From Achatina immaculata (lineage: Eukaryota; Mollusca; Gastropoda; Stylommatophora; Achatinidae): a stretch of 64,000 bases of DNA. Positions 33,501 through 44,359 of the stretch are shown piece after piece. The translations under genes and the position numbers were made by a program. The stretch spans positions 27,014,133-27,078,132 of the forward strand of contig CM019718.1 of assembly GCA_009760885.1 (NCBI GenBank). The letters are read 5' to 3'. Under the pieces are notes generated by a model. The model saw only the letters and a program-made list of their open reading frames with translations. It made no database searches and was not told the DNA's origin. Within the stretch, counting starts at the first letter, position 1, and each line of letters starts with the position of its first letter.

Positions 33501-34345
33501 AAGAACGAGAGACAGAAAGAAAGAGAGAAAGAAAGACAAAAAGAAAGACAGAAAGAGATACATAGGAAAACAGAACGAGAGACACAGAGAGAAACCAGAA
33601 GAGAGACAGAAAGAGATACATAGTAAACAGAACGAAAGAGAGACAAAAAGAAAGACAGAAAGAGAGACATGTGGAAACAGAACAAGAGACAGAACGAGAG
33701 ACAAGAAGAGAAACAGACAGAGAGACATAGAGACATAGAGAAACAGAACAAGAGACAGAACGAGAGACAAGAAGAGAGACAGACAGAGAGACAGAAAGAG
33801 AGATATAGGGAAACAGAACGAGAGACAGAAAAAAAGACAAGAAGAGAGACAGAAAGAGAGAAATAGGGAAAGACAGAAAGAGAGACAAAATGAAACAGAA
33901 CGATAGACAAAAAGAGACACAAAAAGAGAGACAGAAAGAGAGACAAGAAGAGAGACAGAAAGAGAGACATACGGAAACAGAACGAGAGACAGAAAGAGAA
34001 CTATAGGGAAACAGAACGAGAGACAGAAAGAGAGACAAGAAGAGAGACAGAAAGAAAGACAAGAAGAGAGACAGACAGAGAGACAGAAAGAGAGACATAG
34101 GGAAACAGAACGAGAGACAGAAAGAGAGACGAGAAGAGAGTCAGAGAGAGACAGAAAAAGGGACATAAGGAAACAGAACGAGAGACAGAAAGAAAGACAA
34201 GAAGAGAGATAGACAGAGAGGCAGAAAGAGGGACATAGGGAAACAGAACGAGAGACAGAAAGAGAGACAGAGAAAGAGAGACAGAAAGAGAGACAGAGAA
34301 AGACAAAAAAAGACAGAGAGAGAAGAAGAAGAAGAAGAAGATGAA
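33490..34345. repeat. Purine-rich array of GAGAGACAGAAAG units
   Basis: It grows directly out of the DR-1 GAA tail and runs about 830 bp. Motifs AGAGAGACAGAAAGAGAGAC and AGGGAAACAGAACGAGAGAC alternate irregularly. It ends in GAAGAAGAA at about 34,320-34,350. Minus-strand Leu/Ser/Val frames, the longest 348 codons, are artefacts. Confidence 0.95.
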
Positions 34346-34350
34346 GAAGA

Positions 34351-35380
34351 AGAAGAATCAAACAAATAATTAGTCTGAAGAAGAACAAACATAAAGAGGA
34401 ACATATGATTGAGGAAATCCCGCCAAACGTCAGAATAAAACAGCTTCGAACAGCCAGTAGAAGTGGCGATCATATCTCATAGTTCCATTCGCCGTGTAGA
34501 CCCGGGAAAACACTGATTTCTGGGAAAAGAGAAATCCCTGATATGCCGTGAAAATTAACGAGTGTTTGATAGAGAATCCCCATCAGCCATCGCAAGGATT
34601 TTTTCCCTTCGTTGAGTCGTCGTTTGATGTCCCTGCTCGTAAATTCCCATTTTCCCTCCTATCGCGCAATGGCTGCCTTCACGCGTGGCTACTTGCTGAG
34701 ATGGGCAAGCAAACCCAGCGTGGGTTCTACTGGGGCGGGAATGTCAGAGGAAGATGGCCACAAGTTTGAGTGGTCCTCGACGAGATGGTGAAGAGGCCTG
34801 TGCCAAGCTGAGAGTGAAGAATCTTGTCGAGATGTGGCCCCTGCGACATATGGTAAAGTGTTGTTGAATGAAGCATAATGACGCGTGGACGAGAGCACTT
34901 GGGCCTTCAGGGGGGGTGTCAGGATCGAAGGATAGTTAACATTGCGATATAAGAGTAAGATTTCCCCCCCCCCTCCCCTTCTGTACTTTCTCCTCCTCAT
35001 CCTCCTGCTAGCCGCCCCCCCCCCCTCGTTTTCTTAAAATATAGCATTTTTTAAAATCAATTTTTAAATGGGACCACTCAGCCATTCACTCACGCCTCAT
35101 CAAGTCCATCTACCTTGATTCTCAAAACAATGATTACATTTTCTATATTGCTTCGTCTCTTCTTATATTCCAGAGATACCAAACGTCCGCAGATATGTAG
35201 TCCCTTTTGGGGAAATTAACCGGCCTCGATTTCGCTTCCAATTTGCATTTTTATTTGGTTCAAAACCGTCTGCGGATCCTGCCCCCTAATTCAGGAGCTT
35301 ATGATTGGTTCTACAGATTTTGGTGTCCAGCCAATGGCCTGTAAGATGTTTCTCTTCCTCAGATGCAGGCGTATGATTGA
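34351..35380. other. Unassigned spacer
   Basis: C runs at about 34,964-34,972 and 35,016-35,026. The frame at 34,548-34,769 resembles nothing I recognise. Confidence 0.45.
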
Positions 35381-35473
35381 CATTCTGTCTGTCTGTCTGT
35401 CTAACTGTGTGTCTGTCTATCTGTATGCATATGTATGCATGTATGTAAGTATGTATGTATGTGTGTTGGTTTA
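35381..35473. repeat. TGTC and ATGT microsatellite
   Basis: CTGT repeats, then GTAT/GCAT repeats. Confidence 0.88.
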
Positions 35474-35574
35474 TGTCTCTATTTGGAAATCCGTATCTAG
35501 GAACAGGGAACTTTGCACCACAGCATAACCGGCAGACAGAAGTACTGTAGCTATGCTGTAAAGTCTGTCCTATA

Positions 35575-36062
35575 TGTTTTCATAGTACACATCTAGATTA
35601 CACGTGTTTTTATAGTACAGATCTAGATTACACGTGTTTTTATAGTACAAATCGAGATTCACTCATTCATCATTCATTCATTTGCATGTCCCTTGCGGAA
35701 CTTTGCCTCCCTAACAGCACTCCTGTAGGCCTCTCGGTTGTGAGCAAGATGGCCTGCTGCTGATGCATCCATTTGCAGATCCTCAAAGATGTCTTGCAGC
35801 CTCTTTGCCTTGATCTTCCTCTCTTTCTTTTTCCTGTTATGTACTCATCCAAGATGGTTTTCTCTAGATTATCATGACGTTTAATGTGTCTAAAATATTT
35901 AAATTTTCTCTCTTTAATCCTCTTTACTAGCCAGCCTTCTTCAATATTAAGTTCTTATAATATGGATATATTTGTTCCTTTTGTAATCCATGGTATCTGA
36001 AGAAACACGAGACTACGCGGGTTTTTATAGTACAAATCTAGATTACATGTATTCCTATAATA
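35575..36062. repeat. 30-bp repeat split by a LINE insertion
   Basis: Units like TTTTTATAGTACAAATCTAG followed by ATTACACGTG occur at 35,575-35,664 and resume at about 36,018-36,062. The segment between is a family C LINE 3' end. Confidence 0.82.
35665..36012 (-). mobile_element. LINE family C 3' end, inverted
   Basis: Minus-strand match to 9,430-9,768: KRKRGRSRQR, then sequence for the C-terminal tail and the 3' end GGGACATGCAAATGAATG followed by an ATTC/TGAA microsatellite at about 35,660-35,680. 5'-truncated. It sits inside the 30-bp repeat. Confidence 0.83.
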
Positions 36063-36625
36063 CAAAATCAGTATACACTTCTGTTTAAATGGTACCAACA
36101 GAAATCTAAGATTCTGGACGTGAACTCTGCCAAATATTGGGGTTTTTTCTTTCTTTCTGTCTTTCTTTGCTTGGACCAAGTATTGGCTATCTTCTGAAGT
36201 ATCACTGGTGTCCATCTCGTGTCACGCTCTCCCCCAGTCACTTTTCACATACATCTTAGCCGTCTATTCTTTCTCTATTATAACATTTCTGGGTCTTTTC
36301 TTTTCTCCACTATTTTTTTTAAATGCAGGGTGGGGGTGGGGTGGGGGGTGTGGTTTGGGGTGGGGGGGGGGTGGGGGAGGGTCATCTCTTGTTCTCAGTT
36401 CTCGCGATTTGAGAGTCCTCATTGTGCGGGATCTCACGTGGAATATGTCCACTATATTTCGTATTGATCTCCAGTTCCCCCCTCCCCCCCCCCTCACTTT
36501 TTCTCATCTCATCAAAAAGCAGTTGTGTCCTTTCCCAAGGATTTGAAGCGGGTGAGGGTGGGGGGGGGGGTGGTGGTGGGGTGGAGAGAAAACTGCGTTT
36601 CTTTGTAGCAAGCAGCTATCAGTGT
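36063..36625. other. Spacer with long G runs
   Basis: G-rich at about 36,330-36,382 and 36,557-36,585. No gene is seen. Confidence 0.5.
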
Positions 36626-36629
36626 AATT

Positions 36630-36683
<54 letters not shown>

Positions 36684-36685
36684 GT
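36630..36685. repeat. TC microsatellite
   Basis: CT dinucleotide run with a few interruptions. Confidence 0.9.
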
Positions 36686-37364
36686 TTTACAATTGCTATT
36701 TCTTTCCTTACATTTTTCAATAGGAAATTCTTTTTTTTTGTGTGTTTCTTTCCTTTCGAATTCTTTATGTCATAATACATTCTAAAGTGTTTACTCCTTA
36801 TTTTTTTTTTTCATTTCTATTTTTTTTTTCAAACACATTTTTTTTTTCAATTATTTTCATTCCCTTTTTTTATTTCTATTCATAGTTTCTTTTCTTCTCC
36901 CCATTTTCAAAAATTTCCATTAAAATCCATTCTTCGTTGCTTTTCTCTACATTTTTTTCTCCTTCTTTCAAGAATCTCCCGTCATTTCAAGCATTCTCCC
37001 ACTGTGGGCTGCACTTTTCTAGTTTCTTCCTGAGATGCGATTTTCAGAAAACTGAACATTTGTTATTATTTTTTTTGTCTTCTTTTTTTTTTTCTTTTTG
37101 CTAGAAAGTGACCTGTCTATAACATGTGTGAGATTGTCTCTTCTGTTGCGTGTAGAGGACAGACATTAAACTGTTCGTGGACATTGCGGGGAGGTTTTGA
37201 ATTTGGAGAATTCTTTTTTAAAGATTATCAAGAAGAAAATGATGTGACAGAAATAAGAAGAAACCGACGAAGAAGGCGGAGAATAACAGACATAATATAA
37301 AATAACAGCAAGAAAAGAAGAAGAAATGCCAGGGGTGGCGGGGGGGGGGGGGGGTGGTGGTGGG
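36686..37364. other. T-rich spacer
   Basis: Many T runs of 8-11 bases. A G run lies at about 37,341-37,354. No gene is seen. Confidence 0.5.
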
Positions 37365-37782
37365 ATGAAGATGTTGCTCGATTAGGAAATAGCTGATAAG
37401 CTGGCGTCAGGGTTAGCGGACCATAGGTGATCAAGACCCTGTCCCACTTCTCCGTTGGTACCCCTAGTAATAGGCATAGCCTGGTTAACGGGGCAGGGAT
37501 CGCCATAGTCCCCATGGTGGTGGAGTTTGTTAAAGAAGCATTACACCCCCCCCCCGGCTTTTTAGCTGTACTCAGAGATTGAAAAAGTAGCTGCCATAAC
37601 CAGCTCCCACGCTGATACGATGCTGCAGCCCAACACCTCCACAGCATCGGCTGCAAAGAACGCCAGCTCGCAGTTACAGAGAGACAGCACAAAACAAGAC
37701 AAGACAAGACGGCACAAGACAAGACAAGACAGCACAAGACAAGACAAGACAGCACAAGCCATGACAAGACAAGCCAAGACCA
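37365..37782. repeat. Dispersed repeat DR-2, copy 4, with expanded ACAAG tail
   Basis: Full set of DR-2 landmarks. The tail from about 37,690 is an expanded array of ACAAGACAAGACGGCACAAG-like units about 90 bp long. Confidence 0.88.
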
Positions 37783-37816
37783 AGAAGAAGAAAATGAAAA
37801 GTAAGCTTACTTGCAG

Positions 37817-38315
37817 TTATTATTATTACTATTCTTATGGCGTGCGGTGCCGGATAACGTTGGAGATCATGCTTCGTCATGTTTTGCAGTCCTTGGTGTT
37901 TCCGATTACTTCAGATGCTTTTCTGTTTCTCCCTGCCACTTGGTCAGTCCACTGAGATTTTTTTTTCCCTCTTGATCTTCCACTCTTCCTTTTTCTTTCC
38001 CGGTGAATTTCCCAGCCATTACAAGGTTCTCCAACTTCTGTCTTCTCATGACATGTCCAATAAATTTTGAGTGTCTCTTTCTTATCGTTTTAACCAATTT
38101 TCGTTGGTCTGAACCTTCTCTGGGGACCAATTCCTTTGTTTCTATTGTCTATGCAGGGTATCTGTTGCATCGTTCTCAAAATCTCCACAACCACATATTT
38201 TTCCTTCCAATTTCTTTGTCGTCTTTTCGTTGACTGTGTAAGTTTCACAACCATATAGCAATATTGGCTTTATACAGCACCAACACACTCTTTTCCTCAC
38301 TTGCAACACTTTTTT
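37817..38315 (-). mobile_element. LINE family B 3' part, inverted
   Basis: The minus strand reads RKRV, then a frame change, LVKTIRKRHSKFIGHVMRRQKLENLVMAGKF, GKEKGRVEDQEGK and LTKWQGETEK. It matches the KFIGHVMRRxKLENLV block typical of RTE-like ORF2 ends. The 3' end runs into an AAT/TAA microsatellite at about 37,817-37,836. Frames are broken. Confidence 0.83.
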
Positions 38316-38625
38316 ATAGAACGTTTATAGTTTGATGTATTTACTATTTTGTTGCAAGGGACCATGATGATAATGCTGACGACGACGACGATGATGATGA
38401 TGATGATGGTGGTGGTTTCTTTATCTTTATCTAAATCGTTCACGACAAGATGACATGAATATGGCTATGTCTTGAACCGAACACCCCTCTGTAACGTTAT
38501 CTCTGTCTCTGATAAATACATGCTCTTCTCTTTTAAGTTCAAATCTTTCCATAATTCCTCTAAAACCTAAATTATTTAGAGATTTCACATTTTCTGCCCC
38601 CACATCCTCATTATTCTACTCTGGA
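38316..38625. other. Spacer with GAC/GAT microsatellite
   Basis: GACGACGACGATGATGATG at about 38,380-38,408. No other feature is seen. Confidence 0.6.
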
Positions 38626-38980
38626 TATCCACATATTATGTCCCATATTCTCATAATGTTACACTAGAAATCCACATATTCTGCCCCCCCCCCCCAAATC
38701 CTCATTCTGTCAAGCTAGATATCCACATATTCTGCCCCCCCCCCAAATCCTCATTCTGTCAAGCTAGATATCCACATATTCTGCCCCCCCCCCAAATCCT
38801 CATTCTGTTAAGCTAGATATCCATATATTCTGCCCCCCCCCCAAATCCTCATTCTGTCAAGCTAGATATCCACATATTCTGCCCCCCCCCCAAATCCTCA
38901 TTCTGTCAAGCTAGATATCCACATATTCTGCCCCCCAAATCCTCATTCTGTTAAGCTAGATATCCACAATTCCCCGCCTC
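38626..38980. repeat. 49-51 bp minisatellite with C tracts, about 7 units
   Basis: The unit is a run of 6-12 C, then AAATCCTCATTCTGTCAAGC and TAGATATCCACATATTCTG. Length varies mainly in the C run. Confidence 0.94.
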
Positions 38981-39063
38981 CACCCACAAATCCACATTCT
39001 GTCACGCTACGTAACTAAAATTCACCAAAACATTGTGAAAAATTTCTTCTTCTTGTACCTGGT

Positions 39064-39540
39064 CCACATACATCAATGTCCCATTTCATTTCACACAGTC
39101 TCACTTTCAGCAAATCTTCAGACAGTCTAAGAAATTTCTCTCAGTCCACACACATCAGTGTGCCATTTCAGTTCACACAGTCCCTCTTTCAGCAAATCTT
39201 CAGACATTCTAAGGAATTTCTCTCAGTCCACACACATCAGTGTGCCATTTCAGTTCACACAGTCCCTCTTTCAGCAAATCTTCAGACAATCTAAGGAATT
39301 TCTCTCAGTCCAAACATATCCTGACAAAATCTAACAAATCCTACACACTCTCAACACATCTTAGCACAATCTAACAAATCTAACCTAATTTCAAAACATC
39401 CTGGCACAAATCTAACAAATCTGACCCAGTCTAAACACATCTTCACATGCTTTAACAAATCTGACCCACTTTCATCACTTCCTAACACGATCCAGAAATC
39501 TCACCCACTTTCATCGCAACCTGGCACAATTTTACATTCG
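39064..39540. repeat. 82-bp tandem repeat (three units) and degenerate continuation
   Basis: Three clear units contain CATCAGTGTGCCATTTCAG and TTTCAGCAAATCTTCAGACA. From about 39,310, looser AAATCTAACAAATC-type repeats continue. Confidence 0.88.
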
Positions 39541-40170
39541 ACCCAGAACATCATGAACATACATTCATACTTTTCTAGAAATGAAAAAAGAAAAAAAAAA
39601 GTCCTCATAATGAAAAAAGCAATACTGATATTGAAAAACTAGAGGGAGAAAAAAACGTATAGAATAGCTTTATGTTCTTCTATTCATCCAAAACTATACT
39701 CTATAAAACTGACCAGCAGTTCCAGAAATGGACATTATTCTGCAGTCGGATTTTTATGAGTACCCAATATCCAACTCTTTTTGAGGTAATCGTGGCCATT
39801 CATGGCGGCCTTCTGTTAGAGAGACTTTCCCGCTCTGCCAATTTGCCTTCAGACGCCCTTTGTGCGGACAACCGTCTAAATACTTTGCTCCAAGATTGAT
39901 GAACGCCGGAAAGACTTCACATTATGTGGTTTGCATCTGAAGGACTCCACATAGTGTGATTTGCGCTTTGTGTGGATTTACGGTTTTCTGGAGTTTCGGT
40001 GTTTCATTTGATGTGATATAGGAAAGTAGATGGAAGACTCTAAGAATTGCCCAACATCTCATAAAACTTTTGTAGGAGATTTGACAGACGAGCTATTTTC
40101 ATGGAAAAGTTCCGCGCCCCTTTCGTTAGCTCTCAAAGTCGCATCTATCTATTTGTCTGCCTTTCTGTCT
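39541..40170. other. Unassigned spacer
   Basis: No element is recognised. Two diverged ACTTCACATTATGTGG-like motifs lie at about 39,911-39,960. Confidence 0.45.
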
Positions 40171-40294
40171 CTGACTTTCTGTCTGTCTGTCTGCTTGCTT
40201 CCCTGCCTACTCGTCCACTCAACCAACTATCCATCCATCCATCCATCCATCCATCTATCCATCCATCCATCCATCCATCCATCCATCCATCCAT

Positions 40295-40328
<34 letters not shown>
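40171..40328. repeat. CTGT and CATC microsatellite
   Basis: Short CTGT repeats at about 40,180-40,193, then about 22 CATC repeats at 40,230-40,327. Confidence 0.95.
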
Positions 40329-40329
<1 letters not shown>

Positions 40330-40454
40330 ATCCGAAATCCAAGTTAGAAAGCTTGAGACTTATAAATTACACCCTGACTTGACAAAATTTATTACATTTT
40401 TTTTCCAGCAGAAAGCAGGTAGTTTGCTTCAAATACTCAAGTCAAGTCCGTGGT

Positions 40455-41730
40455 TGATAATGGCTTTCACAGGGATTTATTCTTAGTCCTCTTCTTTTTA
40501 CTATCTACATCAATGATTTTACACTTCATGATATATAAAATCATCTTGTGACCTCTTTGCTGATGACTGCACAGTTTACACTAGTGGCAATGACTATTAA
40601 CCTTGAATCAACTCTTTAAATTGAAATAAACAGTCTAATGAACTGGAGCAACAACAACAGAAATTCCATGCTCATTAGAAAAGACAGAGACTAACAAATT
40701 TACCAATGACACTACACCTCCATGCTAGAACTTTACAGATAGAGAATGTTAGTGAACATAAAAACTCTAGGTCTCATGACTGACCACCACCTCAGCTGGA
40801 AACATCATGTAGACAGTCTAAGCAAACTCACTGCACAAAAAGTTTATCAATTTACTAAAATTAAAAATTCTCTTAACACCTCATCTTATATCTTATATCC
40901 TTCCCGTGCCGTTAAACGTCACTTAGGCTTAACATATACACCAGAAAAATATGCTACATATCACAGATACAAACACTCTTGGACTACTGTTCCACAGTCT
41001 GGGATGGTTGTTCCATGTCAAACATGAAAAGACTTTACTCACTTCAAAAACGAGCAGTAAAGCTTATAGATGACAAACATGCAGCACATATTACAAATAA
41101 AGACAAACATCTTGATACTCTACCCCTCAAGAAGAGATTTCTTTTCAACAAGGCCAAGTTAATTCATAAAATTAAATCGCACAATGCTCCACCCTATCTG
41201 TGGTCGTTGTTCAAATCCAACTCAAAACACAGTCAACGCTTAAGCAAAACCAAGGCTTGACATGTTTTAAAAAAAAACTTTTCTTACTCAGCTAACCACC
41301 TTTGGAATGCCCTACCAATTCATGTAAAACTTATAAGTGATATTCATTCTTATAACTTCAAACTTTGTCAACATCTGTTTGATATGGACTATATGCCTCC
41401 CTAAGGATGGTCTAAAGTAGTTTAAAGTATGACTTGATTGTTGTAATTTTTTTTATACTACTTTTCTATAAATTTGTTAATTTTGAATGAATGCAAGAAT
41501 GCAAGTTTATTTCATGTTGCTGCATAAATCAGAGTGTAGAGTGTATGGACATGAGATAAGTTTATTATTTATTTATGTAATCATTTAATTGTGTCTTCAT
41601 GATTTTTATGCTCATTAACAAATTCTGAATGACTGTGACTGAAGGAAAGCTGTATGATGAAGGGCAGAATGTCAGACAGGCCTGCGAACCAAATTCTTAA
41701 CCCTTTGAAAATAAAGTATGTTCGTTCTTT
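40455..41730 (+). mobile_element. 5'-truncated CR1/L2-like LINE (family G)
   Basis: It begins at the RT segment [19 protein letters not shown], equivalent to GVPQGSILGPLLF, so the first half of the RT is gone. The catalytic FADD follows in another frame at about 40,555. Next come LGLMTDHHLSWKHHVDSLSK and DYCSTVWDGCSMSNMKRLYSLQKRAVKLI, a classic CR1/L2-type C-terminal block. The 3' UTR ends GATGAAGGGCAGAATGTCAG and TTTGAAAATAAAGTATG, with an AATAAA signal and TTCG/TTCT repeats. At least seven other copies of this 3' end lie in the window. Confidence 0.88.
40746..41404 (+). pseudogene. C-terminal RT/connector of CR1/L2-like LINE
   Basis: Two frames carry it. The first (40,746 to about 40,910) reads LGLMTDHHLSWKHHVDSLSKL. 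The second (40,979 to 41,404) reads DYCSTVWDGCSMSNMKRL, LPLKKRFLFNKAKLIHKI, an in-frame TGA at 41,258-41,260, then FSYSANHLWNALPIHVKLIS and a natural-looking TAA at 41,402-41,404. The WNxLPxxVK end is typical of the C-terminus of this LINE group. One frameshift and one stop kill it. Confidence 0.85.
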
Positions 41731-41902
41731 CTCTCTGAACCTTCAGTGCCCAAGGCACATGGGGCTTCTGCAAGGGTTTTCAACAAACACCTGTCCTTTA
41801 TCTTTTTTTCCGCTCTCGCCCAGGTGAGCCCTCTATTGCTCAACATTCTCTCTGTTATTCTTCTCCATGTCTCCTTTGGTTTACCCTTACTTCTGTTCCC
41901 CT
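41731..41902 (-). mobile_element. LINE family D 3' end, inverted
   Basis: Minus-strand match to the 9,845-10,020 part of family D: CACATGGGGCTTCTGCAAGG, GGTGAGCCCTCTATTGCTC and GTCTCCTTTGGTTTACCC on the plus strand. Its 3' end faces the 3' tail of the CR1-like LINE. Confidence 0.83.
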
Positions 41903-42030
41903 CATTAACAAATGCTGAATGACTGTGACTGAGTCAAAGCTGTATGATGAAGGGCAGAATGTTAGATGGGCTTGCGTGCCCAATTCTTAACCATTTGAAA
42001 ATAAAGTATGTTCATTCGTTCGTTCATTCT
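41903..42030 (+). mobile_element. Second CR1-like LINE 3' end
   Basis: Repeats the last 110 bp of the element ending at 41,730: CATTAACAAATGCTGAATGA, GATGAAGGGCAGAATGTTAG, AAAATAAAGTATG and TTCATTCGTTCG repeats. The shared left boundary CTCATTAACAAA also occurs at 41,611. Confidence 0.83.
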
Positions 42031-42150
42031 ATCTATCTGCCTGCCTGTCTATCTGTCTGTTTGTCTACCAATTTACATAAATGATCTGTTTGTTCATCTA
42101 CTTATCTATTCATCCGTCTTTGTGTGTGTGTGTGTGTGTCAGTGTATGTC
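42031..42150. repeat. TATC/TGTC and TG microsatellites
   Basis: CTATCTGCCTGCCTGTC-type repeats, then about 10 TG repeats at 42,121-42,139. Confidence 0.85.
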
Positions 42151-42194
42151 TTTTTTCTGTCGCGATGAAACAATGAGTTCTTCTTTCTTTGCAA

Positions 42195-42335
42195 ACAAGA
42201 CACATTATGAGATGATCCTCGTCGCTGTTTCTTTGCACACAAGACACAATATGAGCTGATCCTCGTCGCTGTTTCTTTGACACAAGACACAATATGAGCT
42301 GATCCTCGTCGCTGTTTCTTTGCATACAACGATGA
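42195..42335. repeat. 43-44 bp tandem repeat, three units
   Basis: The unit contains GATCCTCGTCGCTGTTTCTT and ACAAGACACAATATGAGCT. Confidence 0.9.
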
Positions 42336-42404
42336 ATATTAAACCTGGCAATGGAAAAAAGAAACCAAGTTGATGAAATAACTGCGGTAGTTCCCGCCAT
42401 CTAA

Positions 42405-42550
42405 AAGACGCAAAAGGCGTATAAAACGCACCCGCATATAAGACGCACCCTCATATATGTCGCGCCCGCATATAAGTCGCACCTGCATATAATACGCACC
42501 CGCATATAAGGCGCACCCACATATAAGTCGCATCCGCACATAAGTCGCAA
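42405..42550. repeat. 17-bp repeat, about 8 units
   Basis: The unit is GCACCCGCATATAAGTC with changes. The same unit occurs at 8,956-9,006. Confidence 0.9.
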
Positions 42551-42617
42551 CTATATTTTGGCAAGAAATATTTCTGAGAAAAACCTCAAATTTTTTTAAG
42601 GTCATTTTTTTTTTTTT

Positions 42618-42680
42618 TGGTCAGCTGTGGTTCGCTAACCGTGAGGCTAAAATGTCAGCTATGTATCGCTGACTGCTAAC
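42618..42680. repeat. DR-2 fragment, inverted
   Basis: GGTCAGCTGTGGTTCGCTAA and ATGTCAGCTATGTATCGCTG match the end of inverted DR-2 copies. It follows a run of 13 T. Confidence 0.65.
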
Positions 42681-43597
42681 TTGGAGAGTCTCCCCCCTCC
42701 CCCTAACCCCATCCCAACCCCCAACCCCACCATGGACACGTTTTCTTCTTCAACTTTCGGAGCCATTAAGGCCCATTGCTGCACATAAAGTTCCTCTCTA
42801 TTCCTAAACCCCGGACATACTACAGCGCATAACAACAGTTACATCCGATACACTGTGAAGACCGAAAATGAAGATGATGATGATAATGATGATGATGAAA
42901 GTTGTTGTGTAGGGATAGTTTCTGAGAAGAAAAAAAGAAAAAAGAATTCCTAAGAAGAAGTTCTCCGCACTGAAATGGCGCTGCGACAAAAGTCTGGAAT
43001 TTGATAGAATCTGTACTCACGTCTTCGTCTCATTACGCGATCTGTGTGGGGGTTGTGAGTCGATGATTGCTGTTTGCTCACCCCAGGGGGCGGGCATTGT
43101 GTCCTTCGCTCGCTCACAGAAACACGCCTCCTTTCTGGTGGGGGACAAAGAATGACAGATACCTCACCCGCGGGGACTTTTCATTAACTCTTTGAAACAC
43201 TGGGGCGGAAGAGAGAAAGAGGGTGAGAGAGAGAGAGAGGGTGAGAGAGACAGAGAGGAATGGTAGCCAGAAGTAGGGCGCATTAACGTCGGGAAAGGAG
43301 GTCTAGGAATAAGCATTGATGAGACAGGCAGTGGGGATAAGACACCTGTAGGAAGACTGTCCAAGACATGAAATGTGTTACTATTCTCACGACGAATTAC
43401 GGGCGGGGGGGGGGGGGCGAGTGTATTAGTGAATCCTGTAATGCTGATCAATAGGTTGTCTGATATGTTGAAATACAGTTTGGTTGGATGACTTCTTGCC
43501 GAACAGCTCATATTTCCTTCCACAGAATGGTTTCAGCTGGCGTTAGTGGTTATTTGTAGTATATACTTTAGGGGTCGGGGGTTCTGGCGCACCACCC
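42681..43597. other. Unassigned spacer
   Basis: GAT repeats at about 42,871-42,898, GA-rich at about 43,207-43,257, G run at about 43,405-43,417. No gene is seen. Confidence 0.5.
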
Positions 43598-44285
43598 CTG
43601 ATGTCCAGTGTATAACTCCCAGTGTGTAACCCTCATTGTATAACCCCCCAGTGTATAACCCCAACTGTATAACCCTCACTGTATAAACCTTGCTGTAAAA
43701 CAACCACTGTATAACCCCTGCTGTATAACCCGCGCTGTATAACCCTCACTGTATAATCCCAACTGTATAACCCTCGCTGTATAACCCCCAGTGTATAACT
43801 CTCGCTGTATAACCCCCAGTGTATAACCCTCGCTGTATAACCCCTACTGTATAACCCTCGCTGTATAACCCCAACTGTATAACCCTAACTGTATAACCCT
43901 CACTGTATGACCCCAACTGTATAACCCTCACTGCATAACCCTCTCTGTATAACCCTCACTGTATAATCACAACTGTATAACCCTCACTGTATAACCCTCA
44001 TTGTATAACCCCAACTGTATAACCCTCACTGTATAACCCCACCTATATAACTCCCAGTGTATAACCCTCGCTGTATAACCCCAACTGTATAACCCTCACT
44101 GTATAACCCCCAATGTATAACCCACTGTATAACCCTCGCTGTATAACCCCTACTGTATAACCCTCGCTGTATAACCCCTACTGTATAACCCCCACTGTAT
44201 AACCCTCGCTGTATAACCCCCACTGTATAACCCTCGCTGTATAACCCCCACTGTATAACCCCCACTGTATAACCCTCATTGTATA
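43598..44285. repeat. 14-bp minisatellite, about 49 units
   Basis: The unit is CTGTATAACCCTCA, with AACCCC and AACCCG variants. The constant part is TGTATAACC. Minus-strand frames of repeated Gly, Tyr, Val and Gln are artefacts. Confidence 0.96.
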
Positions 44286-44359
44286 TATGTACTACTGTAT
44301 TGGTTCAGTTCTGGGGATATTTGAGGAAAAGTAACACTTCCTTGCTGTTCAACTCCCCA

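Noticed and set aside
33342..34388. Minus-strand frame of 348 codons resembling a membrane protein
   Set aside because: It is produced by the purine array; the hydrophobic Leu/Val/Phe pattern follows from CTCT/TTCT codons.
34548..34769. Possible small host exon of 73 codons
   Set aside because: No splice or domain evidence; composition and length are as expected by chance.
43598..44285. Telomere-like repeat
   Set aside because: The 14-bp unit TGTATAACCCTCA does not match TTAGGG or TTAGG and lies inside the sequence.
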